Shown: positions 9,584 to 20,279, counted from the first letter of the stretch. The stretch is DNA of 64,000 nt from Synaphobranchus kaupii (GCA_029718625.1 CM056376.1:83224541-83288540), one strand, 5' to 3'. Notes: generated by a model from the letters alone, not told the origin. Numbers and translations: made by a program.

Positions 9584-10504
9584 CGTTTTTTTTTTTTTTA
9601 AGTTGTAAATTAATTTCAGAGAAAAGAATAGGCTAGCCTACTATAATTGCGACGTCAATGACATAGTTTTGTTATTCCAGGTCATCTGCAGAAATATAGC
9701 CCAGCTATAATTACAAAACGAGCTGAAATTCTTAGAGCAAGTTGCAAGTATATTAGATACCTTCGCTTTTCTTACCAACTCGTAAGAAAAGTATTAAGTT
9801 TCTATGGCTAAACATCCCTCATTTCACAATGGTAGGCTAGCGTATATTTGCTGATGTGTCTTGATGGAGGTATTGTATTTATGCCATCATATTAAGTTAT
9901 TGTATCTATGCCACAACATTTACTTAGGCTATATAATGTAGGCCTATTACTCACATTCTCAGTTCTTGCAGCAAAAACCTAGATTTTTTATTTAGGTATA
10001 ATTTTTTTATTGGCTTGTTATAAATTTATTAAACGTAGTAATTTCTGCATAACACATGTTACTTTATTTCCAAATTTCTCAGTTTTGGGCATTCAATGCC
10101 GAAACCCTCGACATTTCAAAGAAGAGGGTAAAAATATGTAGACCTAAAGCCTTTTTGTCGTTAACAGTTATAGCCAGTGTTAATAGCTACTTCTCACGGT
10201 TCAGGTAGGCCTAATAGCCATATAGCCCTTGTTTAGTTCCAAAGCAGCCGTAATTTTGTACAGAAAATATGTTGCTTTTATTAATGAAACGTCTTTGAAA
10301 AATGTTTTTATTGATATTCAAGAATCTCAGCCAATAGTAGGCTAGTGGACAATACCGTGGTGCTGAAAGATAGTTTTATATGGCATATGGATGCCGGTAG
10401 CCTGTAAACCAAAAAGTAGGGTCGCACATTTGATAATAGTCTACTAGAACGCCCCTGTTTTTTTAGACTGGATTTCCCGGGAAACCCGGGAGCGAAGTGT
10501 TATA

Positions 10505-11270
10505 ATCCCAGGTTTAAAAATAGCAAATTTTCTGGAAAATATTAAACAGGGTAGTACAACCAGGATTAGGACATTTGGTAACACTTTCTTTCCATGAGAG
10601 CTAAATAACTCCTTCATAAGCACTACATAAAAATTCATAAGTGTTTATGTCAATAACCACAGATAGGCATGTGGTGTGTTATGTCAACATTGATGCAGCA
10701 AGTGACATTACCATGACATACCAAGTGAAATGACATGTGATCCGGGGTATTGCAGTGCTGTTCCCAGATGGTAAAGTGAGAGAGGCTCACCCTACCATCT
10801 GGGTTCCCATTGTCTCTTACTATCCTTGGTATTTGCATATGTTGTGTCATAGTGCAGCGATTCTTGTTGAAGCAGTTTTAGAAATGTTTTTAATGGTGCC
10901 TTGTTACACACATGTGTGTAGAGGCTAGCCTGCTACAAAGCTTGCTAGCTAGTCAGTATACATGTCTAGTGCGAGGGGGTACCCAACTGTAGAACATAAT
11001 GGTCTTTTAATTTTATTGCATATTGTATTTTGTGTAATGAGAATTGCATGTATATTTCTGGTGTTGCACCGTCACATGTTCTCTTTTGCTTTGGCTATTA
11101 ATGAAGAAAGATTTGTACATTTTCTTTGTAAGTTTGTAACTAATTAAATTTAATTTTACTCATTACATGTAACCTAAATATTGTGGGCCATGAAGGATTT
11201 GATCTCAGTTTACATACAAAATTAAGTGTCACATCTTGTTTATTATAATTTATAAATCATTTATAATAGT
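10505..11270. other. non-coding stretch with imperfect inverted repeat
   Basis: Contains the inverted repeat at 10763-10803; otherwise no gene or repeat recognised. Confidence 0.45.
10763..10803. repeat. imperfect 18-bp inverted repeat
   Basis: Arms 10763-10780 (CCCAGATGGTAAAGTGAG) and 10786-10803 pair with two mismatches around a 5-base loop. Outer partial matches (ATACCAAG near 10716 and CTTGGTAT near 10824) suggest the core of a decayed palindromic MITE. Confidence 0.5.
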
Positions 11271-11271
11271 A

Positions 11272-12181
11272 CAGATCCTTTCCAAAAAATTAGAATATCA
11301 TGGAAATGTTTTTTTTTTTTTCCATAATTCCATTCAAAAAGTGAAACTTTCATAGATTATAGATTCATTACACACAAAGTGAAATATTTCTAGCCTTTAT
11401 TTGTTTAATTTTTCATAATTTTGGCTTACAGCTCCAGAAAACCCCCAAAACAGTATTTCAAGAAATTAGAATAGTGTGTCGAAAATCAGCATTTACTTCA
11501 GTTATTTCTGAGAATGAGTGGAGTGTCTTGACTCGAGGAATCCGACAGTTGTAGCCCATGTCCCGGATACGTCTGTACGTGGTGGTTTTTGAAGCACTGA
11601 CTCCAGCCTCAGTCCACTCCCTCTGCATCTCCGCCAAATTTTGGAATCGTCTTTGCTTGACAATCCGCTGAAACCTACGGTCATCTCTTTTGCTTGTGCA
11701 CCTTCTCCTGCCACATTTTTCCCTTCCACTAAACTTTCTATTGATATGCTTGGACACTGCACTCTGTGAACAGCCAGCCTCCTTAGCGATGACCTTACCC
11801 ATCTTCTGGAGGGTGTCAATGATGGTCTTCTGGCCAATTGTCAAGTCTGCAGTCTTCCCCATACTGAACCAAACTGAGATAAACTTTGCAGGTGTTTTGA
11901 ATAAATTAGATGATAGTGTGACACTCAGTCTAAAACATTCATTCTCTGAAATAACTGAAGTAAATGCTGATTTTCGACACACTATTCTAATTTCTTGAAA
12001 TACTGTTTTGGGTGTTTTCTGGAGCTGTAAGCCAAAATTATGAAAAATGAAACAAATAAAGGCTAGAAATATTTCACTTTGTGTGTAATGAATCTATAAT
12101 CTATGAAAGTTTCACTTTTTGAATGGAATTATGGAAAAAAAATACTTTTCCATGATATTCTATTTTTTTGGAAAGGAAATA
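11272..12181 (-). mobile_element. Tc1-like transposon with about 245-bp inverted repeats
   Basis: The ends are long inverted copies of each other: about 11272-11517 and 11937-12181, including the recognisable block with CAGCATTTACTTCAGTTATTTC near both inner edges. The outermost bases are diverged (CAGAT against TATTT) but both are flanked by TA, the Tc1/mariner target. Between them lies the N-terminal part of a transposase on the minus strand; the catalytic part is missing. At about 910 bp it is an internal-deletion derivative that would need a transposase supplied in trans. Confidence 0.82.
11523..11862 (-). pseudogene. Tc1-type transposase, DNA-binding domain only
   Basis: Translation from ATG at 11862 begins MGKTADLTIGQKTIIDTLQK and runs about 113 codons to ...GYNCRIPRVK before entering the inverted repeat. 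The first half reads as a helix-turn-helix (AKEAGCSQSAVSKHINRK), followed by a GRRR-like basic linker (CGRRRCTSKRDDRR) and a second HTH-like region (NLAEMQREWTEAGVSASKTTTYRRI), the order seen in Tc1 paired-like domains. The DDE catalytic domain of about 220 residues is absent. The frame is intact through this domain and continues open through the inverted repeat. If expressed, such a protein could bind the ends without cutting; that is inference. Confidence 0.72.
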
Positions 12182-12184
12182 TAA

Positions 12185-12385
12185 TTGGAAATATAATATA
12201 TATATTATATAATAATTTATAACATTTATACAGCTATCAGCTATTGAAAGCCATGAACATCAAGTCTAGTTCACACAGTAAAGCTATGGCTAAGTCAAAT
12301 AGGCGAGATTACACGAGAGTCGAGACACGATAAAAGAACTCAATCAGGATCAAGCTACAAGTGGTACATGAAAGTCTACTTAATT
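12185..12385. other. AT-rich spacer
   Basis: Poly-AT bases then unique sequence; nothing recognised. Confidence 0.4.
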
Positions 12386-12391
12386 GGTGGG

Positions 12392-12675
12392 TAGCCCGGC
12401 ATAGAGGTGTAGCGTGAATGTTAGTCAAGGTAGTCTGAAGAAATGTGTCATCAGACCACAACGGAAAATAGCAGTAATTGAGCAGTTCGCAGAGGAATGG
12501 AGAGTTTGTCCCACCAGTGGGGAGCTAGGTTGGAGAAGCTCCGCAGTCTGGATGAGCGAAAACCATTCACATGCAGGGCAGAAGTGCAAGTCTCCCTGTC
12601 GCAGCAGACCGGAATGGTCATGCTGGTGTGTTCTGGCTGCAATACAGGCCAGAGTCAGAACTTAACCTGGCAGCG
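12392..12675 (-). pseudogene. L2 LINE RT C-terminal fragment
   Basis: The minus strand encodes GFRSSRLRSFSNLAPHWWDKLS, matching SRSSRLRSFSTLAPQWWNELP of the L2 copy at 6712-7059; the upstream part (minus strand) also matches the 'TLACIAA' block (TLAYTAANRTDPAY in the other copy). Small deletions and a frameshift separate blocks. No 3' stem-loop or TGTAA tail remains. Confidence 0.68.
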
Positions 12676-12679
12676 ACCA

Positions 12680-14300
12680 GCTTGGAACATTCCCAAAACC
12701 CAAATTTCAAGCACTGTCGTGTTGCAGTACATTTCGCTTCATTGGCATCATTGATCGTTTTTTAAAATCATTTTCTAATTTGCGTATTAACCCCAAGCTA
12801 GTAAACTACCTGGCCGAAGGGGCAATAGCAGCTACCAGAAAGCTAATTTTACTAGAGAATTTTACTAACTCATTTTAATAGATATTATCCAAAGGGAACC
12901 AAAAGATGGTTGAATGTGTTTTTTTGTTTTATTTTTGCACATTTGCAGACATATTCACCGCTCTAGCTTGCCAACTGACTGGCTGGACTCCCTGAACGTG
13001 CACCGCAAGTTGGGTACCAACAAACAAGATTGTTGTTATGCCCTCTTATTTCTACCTGGTCCAGTGCATTGTGGGTCAACGTACAAGCCTCTCCCATTGA
13101 GGTAATATCTTGTGACTGTTTTATTATCTCTGATGCCAACTCACCTGTGGGAGGAACTAGCAACATGGGTTGTGTATGGAGCAAAATAACTAAAGGTAGT
13201 TTTCCCTAAATCTGTATTAATTACAGGAACCTGGAGTGGCCAAAAAAAATAAATAAATTGAGGGTTGAATGGGTATGAGGGTTTGAATGGGCTAGTGCAA
13301 TGCACCCCATCTACAACATGTCAGCTTGGGAAAGGTAGAGCCACTGCAATGGTTACTTTTCACTTTCTGCTCAATTATTTATAAACACCTTGAGAAAGGC
13401 CTGCGTTTGACAGCCAGGTCTCAGCTCGGGTGGGATTTCACACCAACGGCTCTAAAAAGCCTGTTACAGCAGACATGACATTTCCATTTTTTAAATCACA
13501 ACTTTAAACAATGTAGCCTGCTGCCCTAAAGTCAGTCATAATGAACACGGTTCCATGCAGGATGTTTTTATTAAAGGCAAATACCATTGAAAGGACAAGG
13601 ACACAGGCGGTGTTTTCTGCTTATATGATATTACCTGATAGCACCTGCTTTGGCACCTAGAAAGAGGGGAAAACGGGTAGATACATAGATTTTCATCTGA
13701 AGACCACAGGAGGTTAACGCAAAGCCAACAGATTATTTGAAGGACAGAGCTAACATCGTCTGGATACCAAAGCAACCTTATTATGGTGCTATTTAGATTC
13801 AGTGCAGAGACGATGCTTTTATAATTCCACAGAAAAAATATTTTAAACTGGACATTTATCTTTAATTCATATTAGTGTTGTGTATGTCCTAAGCATGGAA
13901 CAAATATTTTATTCTCCAACGCTGTAAAACTGAAGGCAGCAACCATCCTGTCTATCCTCCACTGACGTCTCTCAGTTACAGGGTCGTAACATACCAAGTC
14001 CAGTTATCTTTCTGAACTTCTAACTATAAAATCAGTTCATAGCACTTTAGCTCTAAACAGAAAATTGCACATCAAAGAAACATTCTGGTGAATGTGTTAT
14101 TGCCCATGACATAGCAAAGCATCTATCCACAACCCTCGAAAAAAAAGCTCTGAGCTCTTATTTTTTCAGAGAAAAAAAAGCCCTGCAGGACTTTGTGTAC
14201 AAAAGTAGCACTCACTCTCGCAACTCCAGTCATTAAACTGAACAATATGTACCATGAACTGTCAGTTCATTTCATTCATTAAAATGAACAGTAGCGAGTT
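12680..14300. other. non-coding stretch, nothing recognised
   Basis: No supported exon, RNA or repeat. Bases near 13030 and 16050 share a short TTGTTGTTAYGCCCTCT phrase, possibly a small unidentified dispersed repeat. Confidence 0.4.
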
Positions 14301-15380
14301 AATGGAGAGATAAGTCTTTTGACTGTCACCGACTGCCCCAACCTGAATTCAACTGCCTCTGGAAAACAAAACTTAAAGATGTGCCTGGCACTTCCCTCCT
14401 TCCTGTTTTTATCTTGTGTGATTATAGACAGAAGCACAGCAGATAAGATAAACCGAACGACTGATTCATTATCTCTGAGGCGCTGTCCTCTCCAGATATT
14501 CAGAGGGCCTTTTGTGATGATGTTATTATCGTGCACCATCAGAGGATGAGAGAAGGTCCCCAGGTAGGCCAGGCAGCGCAGCAAAAAAACTGTGTGGTAC
14601 CGTTTGGCAGTGACGGTGTTCCCGGCATAGCGTCATGTGGAGAAAATGCTGGAGCGCCCTTCTTTTCCCACCCTAAAGGAGTAAACGCGATGGGAGAGGG
14701 CGGCAGCAAGCAACTGACTCATTTCATCCGTCCGCGATACAGCCACACCGCGACGCACTTCTCTCGACTCGGAGGCGACATTACTTTCTTAATTTGCGCT
14801 CTGGTGTCTCCCTACGAACGTGAACGTGGCCTCCTTCACTCCTCCTCCGTCATTCACCCATTGATGGAAAAGCGTAAATTTTTAGGTCAGACATTCATAA
14901 AAGTCGTGGCCCTGTTAATGGACAGGGAGTAAAATGGGGGTAAGTTAAATATAGCAGGCTGACACACACAATGGGCCTATAAGATAGGGACCATCTTGTA
15001 AATGGAGCCCGGCTTTGGAGTGTGGTTTCAATTCACAGATGCCATCAATTCACCCGACATTGCACCGCCACGGGGGCCCTGACGGTTAGCGAATTAATGA
15101 TCATGTTCCGCGGCAGGACGAAAAGATTAAAAATTGATTGAATCTCTATGATTATTGATTAGTCTGCAGAGAGTCATGAAGTCATGCTTTCTCTAACACC
15201 TCAGCGACCCTGGCAGCCCGAGACAAGCTTTGAGAAATTGGATTTTCACGGCCGAGATGCGGACCACCGTTTGCAGCCGGGCCTGCGGGACTGCTGTAGT
15301 GCACGGATTCTGTCTGCTGTACTGGTCAACACACAAAGCCCTCCATCACTGCAACACGCTATGGTATTAATGAGACATAA
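14300..15380. other. CNE-like non-coding region
   Basis: Compositionally unlike the flanks: more CpG, no simple repeats, and clustered homeodomain-type cores such as GCGAATTAATGATCATG (15088-15104) and AAAATTGATTGAATC (about 15130-15144). Such wording is typical of conserved non-coding elements near developmental genes. The open frames in it (for example 14531-14932) lack splice context or family resemblance. This is a hypothesis resting on appearance only. Confidence 0.3.
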
Positions 15381-15838
15381 TACTCGCAGTGAGCGAGTGC
15401 CCCAGTGGCTGAAACTGACGTGTTTCGGTTGCTCCGGTATCGACTGCCCGCTGGGGAAGGCGTGTGCGTTAGTGCTCGTTTTCAATTGCACACAATGTTG
15501 CGGCTCCCAGCTGGTGTACCCGTTCATGGCACAACTAAATTCGGGCTGCGCCGGTCTGAGGTCTTGGGGTGACACATAACTGGTTAGGGGGCATAGCAAA
15601 AGGACACTGGGTCTTAGCGAGCAGGGTAACTGTGATTGGTCAGGCACCTGCAAGCCGGCTGTGATGTCAAGATTCGAAGACCTCTGACGCAGTGGAGCAT
15701 CTTAGCTGGCAGCCTACAAAGTGCATAAAGGGCAGCTTCACATGTAAACGGAGAGCACGTGCTAGTCCTTGCCTTTCCCAATGCTGCAGTGCTGGTATTA
15801 GCTTACAATATCCATTACAATTTGTGGAGATAATGTGA
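15380..15838. other. GC-richer non-coding stretch, possibly an unidentified dispersed repeat
   Basis: Open on both strands for about 130 codons (15184-15579 plus, 15246-15653 minus) but with no domain I recognise and no splice signals that would make an exon. Confidence 0.3.
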
Positions 15839-15839
15839 T

Positions 15840-15880
15840 GGACACACACATGCACACGCACACACACACGCACACACACT
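15840..15880. repeat. imperfect CA microsatellite
   Basis: (CA)n with TG and CG interruptions. Confidence 0.7.
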
Positions 15881-15899
15881 TTACCCAAACCCATACCCT

Positions 15900-16461
15900 C
15901 CTCCTTCTGCAGGCACGCTCCTCACAGCTATATTGACAGTGACCTTACAGCAGCAGCTATATCGTCAATTGTCATTGATGGTCAGAGAAACTTTGAATTT
16001 GCAAAACAATTACTTTACATTACTTTGCACTGACCAGCTAGCTTAAAAAATTGTTGTTACGCCCTCTCAATTTAAAACATTTATAGAACACCACACTCTC
16101 ACGCTCAGCAAAGTAATTGTTTGACTGGCCAGCCGATTAGCTAGCTAGTTTGGAGGGAATTCACTTGTTGTTTAGCTACCAGTAACATAGATGCGAAAAT
16201 ATTTATTTACTGTGGTTGCTTCAGTTTACTTTGTCAGTTTACTTTGTGGTTCATCAGATGGCTAACACTGTTATCTCTTTTTTTGCCAGCTACTTTGCTT
16301 ATTTGGTATCTAATGCTGTGTTGCATGACCATTTGAACAGTGTAACATCACAAAGATGTTTGCAAAGAAATGTGGTTTGTGAACACAACCTGTTTTAAAA
16401 GCTAACATTAATCAATCTTTAAAAGATTAACTAAAATTAGCTGTGAATTATACAGTAGGCC
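15900..16461. other. non-coding spacer
   Basis: Nothing recognised. Confidence 0.4.
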
Positions 16462-16463
16462 TA

Positions 16464-16850
16464 CTGAGCAAAAGTCTTAGGCACCCTAGATTTTTTACGT
16501 AAATGTTTTCTTAGATGTTTATTTTTTGTCTTCTGCATTAGTGTGTCAGTAGAAAATTAGAACAAGGAGTTCTGCAAAAGATGGCCAAAGTCTGCAGAAG
16601 AACTGTGGCAAGTTCTCCAAGATGCTTGGAACAACCTATCAGCTGATTTTCATATAAAATGACACGACAATGTACCTAAGAGAATTGATGCAGTTTTAAA
16701 GGCAAAGGGTGGTCATACCAAATATTGATTTGAGTTATTTTTTTTACTGTTTACTGCTCTTTATATTCGCTTTTCATTTCATTATTTTTGAAAGCATCTT
16801 TGCTTTACAATTTATTTAGTTTTTTACATCTGCCTAAGACTTTTGCACAG
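16464..16850 (+). mobile_element. Tc1-like transposon relic (387 bp)
   Basis: Terminal inverted repeats CTGAGCAAAAGTCTTAGGCA (16464-16483) and its complement at 16831-16850 (one mismatch), each flanked by TA (16462-16463, 16851-16852), the Tc1/mariner target duplication. The interior retains the last codons of the transposase on the plus strand: a stretch ending RIDAVLKAKGGHTKY then a stop. Most of the gene is deleted, so this is a non-autonomous deletion derivative. Confidence 0.85.
16575..16728 (+). pseudogene. Tc1 transposase C-terminal remnant
   Basis: Translation recovers DWPKSAEELWQVLQDAWNNL-like wording (first residues restored only by homology of pattern) and KRIDAVLKAKGGHTKY, the usual Tc1 transposase C-terminus. 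A TGA lies in frame in the middle (ADFHIK then stop then HDNVPK). The DDE core is absent. Confidence 0.72.
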
Positions 16851-16854
16851 TAGG

Positions 16855-18245
16855 TTACTGTATGCTAAAATTGTCCCATATTCACATTATGCTATATTGT
16901 ATTGTAAACGGTTGCATTTTCCTTTATTTGTGTGGGTGATTTTGTCTAACTTTTACTGTAGAAAGCTTCACAGTCGTGGCAAGCTGTGTGGAATTGCAAG
17001 AATTGGTCCCCTCCCCATTGTGTTAGAAACAAATACACCACTGGGTCCATGTGACCTCTGCATCAGTGCTGCACAAATTACAACACATATACAAATAACT
17101 TAATTGTGCCCACCCGTGACAGTTCATTTGCCACCCCTATGACTGAGCCCTGGTGACCGGTCTAGTAAGGGCAATGAGGTAACGAGAAAAAAATCCATTT
17201 TATTTTTGTTCCTTCCACTACACCCTTTGTGAATTTTGCAAACCACACCCTTTCAGAAGTTTAGTCTACCGTCCTTGTCGAAGGACCCCTGTCTAGCCCT
17301 GGCAGCGACACGCCTGTTGGGCAGCTTTTATGAGGGATGGGCAGATGGGTGAAGATGTTGACTGAAAACTGTTGTTCATTTTTTCACTCACACCATTGCT
17401 GGGGTGAAAAATTCCTGCGCACGTTTTATGGGATGAAACGCGAAGGGCCTCCCAGCTCCGCTGGGAATCTGACGGGAGAAGGCGACGGTCGCGAGAAAAG
17501 GCTTGGCCTGTCTGGAGACGGTTTCCATGGCAAATTCACGCTGCCTCCCATTCAAACAAGGTGTAACATATCGACCAGTGTGGAGGCAGCTCGGAAAGTG
17601 TCTGTGGGCTTGCCCATTTTTCTCTGCGCAACTGAGAAGAGACAGATCCGTACGGCTAGAGAATGAGATCATTTTTTATTGTATGCTGGGTAAATACCTC
17701 CTCTCTGCGGGCGGATGGGATTTAGGCTATTTGAAATCTACTGATGGGTGATTCTATGATGAATCTATGATTCTCCAGCGGTGCTGGTCGAGTGCTGCCT
17801 GAATTCCTTGTTAAATATACTTTTATAGTGGGATTAGAGCCTTCCATCCCTCTGCCTCTGGAGGTCTGCCCCTAGTATTCTCCTCCAAGTGATCTGCACC
17901 ATGTTCGGAGCTCCCACACGCACGACTGCTGCTTCAGGTTTACCGCTATGCATCCCGAGGGTTTGAGAGTTTTCCATTGCTGGAGTGCATAAGCTCAGTT
18001 GACGGTTTTGGCTTTTTCAATTTTGCTCTTTACTGTGCAGTTGTCTTTTTCAGCTTTATGTTCAGATGTCTGTGTGGATTTATAAAATCAAAGCAAATGG
18101 GAGAGTGAGTTTACTGTGGCACGGAATGAGGCTTGAGAGCTTGTGTGTGAATATGCATGTGGTGTACTGCAAGTGCTTGTGTGTGTGCATGACTGCTGCT
18201 CTGTCCTCATCTTCCCAACACCCTGACCATGTCATATTCTCAAAA
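16855..18245. other. non-coding stretch, CNE-like in part
   Basis: About 17380-17760 is CpG-richer, repeat-free and continuous, resembling a conserved non-coding element; the open frames there (17337-17666 plus, 17388-17672 minus) lie on both strands and carry no known domain. The rest is unremarkable. Confidence 0.3.
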
Positions 18246-18249
18246 CATT

Positions 18250-18480
18250 ATAATAATAATAATAATACCTTGCATTTATATAGCGCCTTTCTCGATACTC
18301 AAAGCGCTTACAGTGATGAGGGGGAAACTCGCCTCTACCACCATCAATGTGTAGCACCCACCTGGGTGTTGCAGCGGCAGCCATTTTGCGCCAGAATGCT
18401 CACCACACATCAGCTGAGGTGGAGAGGGAAAGAATGATTATTAGCCAATTAAACATTAGGGCTTAACCACTACTCCACCA
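18250..18480 (+). repeat. dispersed repeat beginning (AAT)n CTTGCATTTATATAGCGCC
   Basis: An (AAT)n tract followed by CATTTATATAGCGCCTTTCT and CAAAGCGCTTACAG, a phrase common in many fish genomes as a dispersed repeat. I do not know its class with confidence (possibly a LINE 3' end); start and end are approximate. Confidence 0.45.
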
Positions 18481-18708
18481 ATTATGCTATGTGAGGTACA
18501 TTTTAAAAGTTACCCTGACATTGTCATCTATAGGTAATAAGAAAAGCCTTAAGATGTTACTGTCATGGTTTTGACCCTGTTTCCCTATGCGGTCGTTTTC
18601 CTCATGGCCACGCGAGGGCGTTGCCCTTTTGGTAGATGCTTGCTCCGCCCTGCTGAGTTGGGGGAGCTTCTGTTAAGCGTTTTCACCTGTTCGTAGTCAC
18701 CTGAGAGT

Positions 18709-18716
18709 TATATAAG
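18709..18716 (+). promoter_or_regulatory. TATA box of family A LTR copy 2
   Basis: TATATAAG followed by CCTACCG, at the same offset from the LTR start as in copy 1. Confidence 0.55.
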
Positions 18717-18986
18717 CCTACCGTTTCCTTCGTTCGGGGCTTCGACATTAATTGTTCATTGTTTTGTACTGTGGTGTTTTTGTTGGCTGTGAGTTCTCGT
18801 ACCATTTTGGCTACTCGCCTATTTTTAACGTCTCTTTGTTGAGGCAGGGCTTATTTCTTGCTGGCTTGGTAGTTGATTATCTCGTAGAAGTTTGGGACCG
18901 TAAATCTCTGCTCTATTTTGCCTTTTTAGTGCTTTTTCTCCGTGTATGGAGTTTTGGGCGATTCTGTTCGGAACAGTAGTTCTGTT

Positions 18987-19025
18987 CGCCCTTCGGCACA
19001 TATCTTCCCATAGGGAGATCAGGCG
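18987..19025 (+). repeat. CGCC...GGCG hairpin module, LTR copy 2
   Basis: Outer stem CGCC (18987-18990) with GGCG (19022-19025); inner ATCTTCCC / GGGAGAT foldback at 19002-19019 with one bulge. It is preceded by another foldback, GGAACAGTAGTTCTGTTC (18970-18987). Confidence 0.6.
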
Positions 19026-19087
19026 TTTCGCTTCTACTTAGTTATTAGCTCGTAGAAGTATAGAGTAGCAGTTCTTTGTTCCTTTTT

Positions 19088-19123
19088 CGCCTTTGATTGG
19101 TCTTTTTACTGAGAGACCTGGCG
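19088..19123 (+). repeat. CGCC...GGCG hairpin module, LTR copy 2
   Basis: Outer stem CGCC (19088-19091) with GGCG (19120-19123); inner stem GGTCT (19099-19103) with AGACC (19114-19118). Confidence 0.65.
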
Positions 19124-19555
19124 TTTTGCTTCTACTCTTTTCCTTGTTACTGTGAGCCAGTAAGTAGCTTTGGTACGTTTATTTCCCTGTTTTGTCCTTC
19201 TCGTGGACTACGTTCCCCTTTGTTATGAGTCAGGGTTTTTGTTTATATTGAGAGGCTGTCATGCTATTTTTGCGTTGGTCTTTGTTGCAGCTGTCCTCCG
19301 TCCTTTTTACCAACGGGACGATTTTGTTCGGAACTATTGTTCTGTTCGTTTTCCGGGTATGTTTCTCCTTGTGTGGAGTTTGGGCGAGGTTGTGGACATG
19401 TTTGTGTGTGACTGCGTGTAGCATAGGAACGTTAACTCTCTGTTCGTTCGCTTCGTTACATTCTTTTACTGAGAGGCTAGGGCGGTTGTTTTATATTGAG
19501 CTTGCGTTAGTCTATTTGGATAGGAAAGTTATGGGACGACGGTGCTCCGTCGGCT

Positions 19556-19593
19556 CACCTGTAAAATGTTTCTTCCTCCTGGGAGATCGGGTG
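19556..19593 (+). repeat. CACC...GGTG hairpin module, LTR copy 2
   Basis: Homologous to the modules at 2868, 3217 and 19764, but both sides of the outer stem have changed together: CACC (19556-19559) with GGTG (19590-19593) in place of CGCC with GGCG. Inner TCCTCCTGGGAGA foldback kept. Confidence 0.7.
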
Positions 19594-19763
19594 TTTACCT
19601 CGTTTTCTGCTTTAGACTGCGTACTTATTAAACTAGCCGTGGAACATTAAATATCTGTTCCTTTGCCTCGTTACATCTCCTTACTGAGAGGTTAGGACGT
19701 GGCTCTATTTTAAGCTCAGTCATTTTGCTGGTAAGGCTATGGGACTGCGGTTCTCCGTCGGCT

Positions 19764-19801
19764 CGCCTGTAAAGCGTTTCTCCCCCCTGGGAGATCGGGC
19801 G
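19764..19801 (+). repeat. CGCC...GGCG hairpin module, LTR copy 2
   Basis: Outer stem CGCC (19764-19767) with GGCG (19798-19801); inner TCTCCCCCCTGGGAGA foldback. Confidence 0.65.
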
Positions 19802-19953
19802 TTTACCCCCTTTAGGTTCTGCATGTGACTGTTAGTTTTAGCTTATGGAAGTAGTCACGGAACGTTATATCTGTTTTTTCGCCTCCTCTTTTACAATCAT
19901 TTCATTCTGCTATATTTGTTGACTGTTTGTTTTATTTGTGCCATGGTGCTACT

Positions 19954-19990
19954 CGCCTGTTATTATGCGTCTCGTTATCGAGACAGGGCG
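19954..19990 (+). repeat. CGCC...GGCG hairpin module, LTR copy 2
   Basis: Outer CGCC (19954-19957) with GGCG (19987-19990), inner GTCTCG (19969-19974) with CGAGAC (19979-19984) around TTAT. Compared with 2766-2800 two inner base pairs have been replaced by other complementary pairs. Confidence 0.72.
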
Positions 19991-20062
19991 TTTGTTATTT
20001 CCGGCTTGCTTGTTGGTTACTTAGCTTGTAGAAGTATGGGGTAGCAGTTCTTTGTTCCCTTT

Positions 20063-20097
20063 CGCCTTGTTGGGTTTTCTGGTTAGGAAACCAGGCG
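20063..20097 (+). repeat. CGCC...GGCG hairpin module, LTR copy 2
   Basis: Outer CGCC (20063-20066) with GGCG (20094-20097); inner GGTTTTCT (20073-20080) with AGGAAACC (20085-20092), one G-T pair, loop GGTT. Confidence 0.7.
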
Positions 20098-20279
20098 TTT
20101 GTGTTAATACTCTTTGGTATGTAACAGTGAGCCGGTCTGTAGCTGTGGTGTGTGTGTTCGTTGTATTCTCCTCCCTTATCTGCGGGGTATCCCGCCTTAG
20201 TGGCCTAAGGGCTTAATGAATCCCCTTGCTGCGTTTGGCTCCTCCCACGTCACACGTCACGCCCCATTACAGTTACCCA

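Larger units (their letters stand above)
9157..10500 (+). mobile_element. possible hAT-like transposon remnant
   Basis: CCCGGGATCCCGGTATTTCCC wording at 9158-9180 and TTTCCCGGGAAACCCGGG at 10477-10496 resembles hAT-type termini, and the minus-strand L2 relic at 9187 interrupts the left end. Inside, the plus strand opens MMSSNLWKNFEKLNTNEAKC (9524-9583), which looks like the start of a BED zinc finger (W..F.....KAKC) of hAT transposases. The rest of the interior is AT-rich without detectable transposase. Boundaries are uncertain. Confidence 0.35.
18561..20271 (+). mobile_element. solo LTR, family A copy 2 (1711 bp)
   Basis: Starts TGTCATGG, ends CATTACA, with a perfect 5-bp target duplication GTTAC (18556-18560 and 20272-20276), different from that of copy 1. 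Promoter region and both ends align closely with copy 1; TATATAAG is at 18709-18716. It lacks the 46-bp array of copy 1 and has extra copies of the CGCC...GGCG hairpin modules, showing that the body changes by gain and loss of modules. No internal domain or partner LTR lies nearby. Confidence 0.86.

Noticed and set aside
14531..14932. 133-codon plus frame
   Set aside because: No domain, no splice context, overlaps a 101-codon frame on the other strand; region looks regulatory rather than coding.
15184..15653. Overlapping 131- and 135-codon frames on opposite strands
   Set aside because: Mutually shadowing; GC-richer composition alone explains the openness.
2254..20271. A single 18-kb provirus bounded by the two family A LTRs
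   Set aside because: Each LTR has its own, different 5-bp duplication, and the sequence between holds unrelated L2, Tc1 and hAT insertions and no gag-pol.
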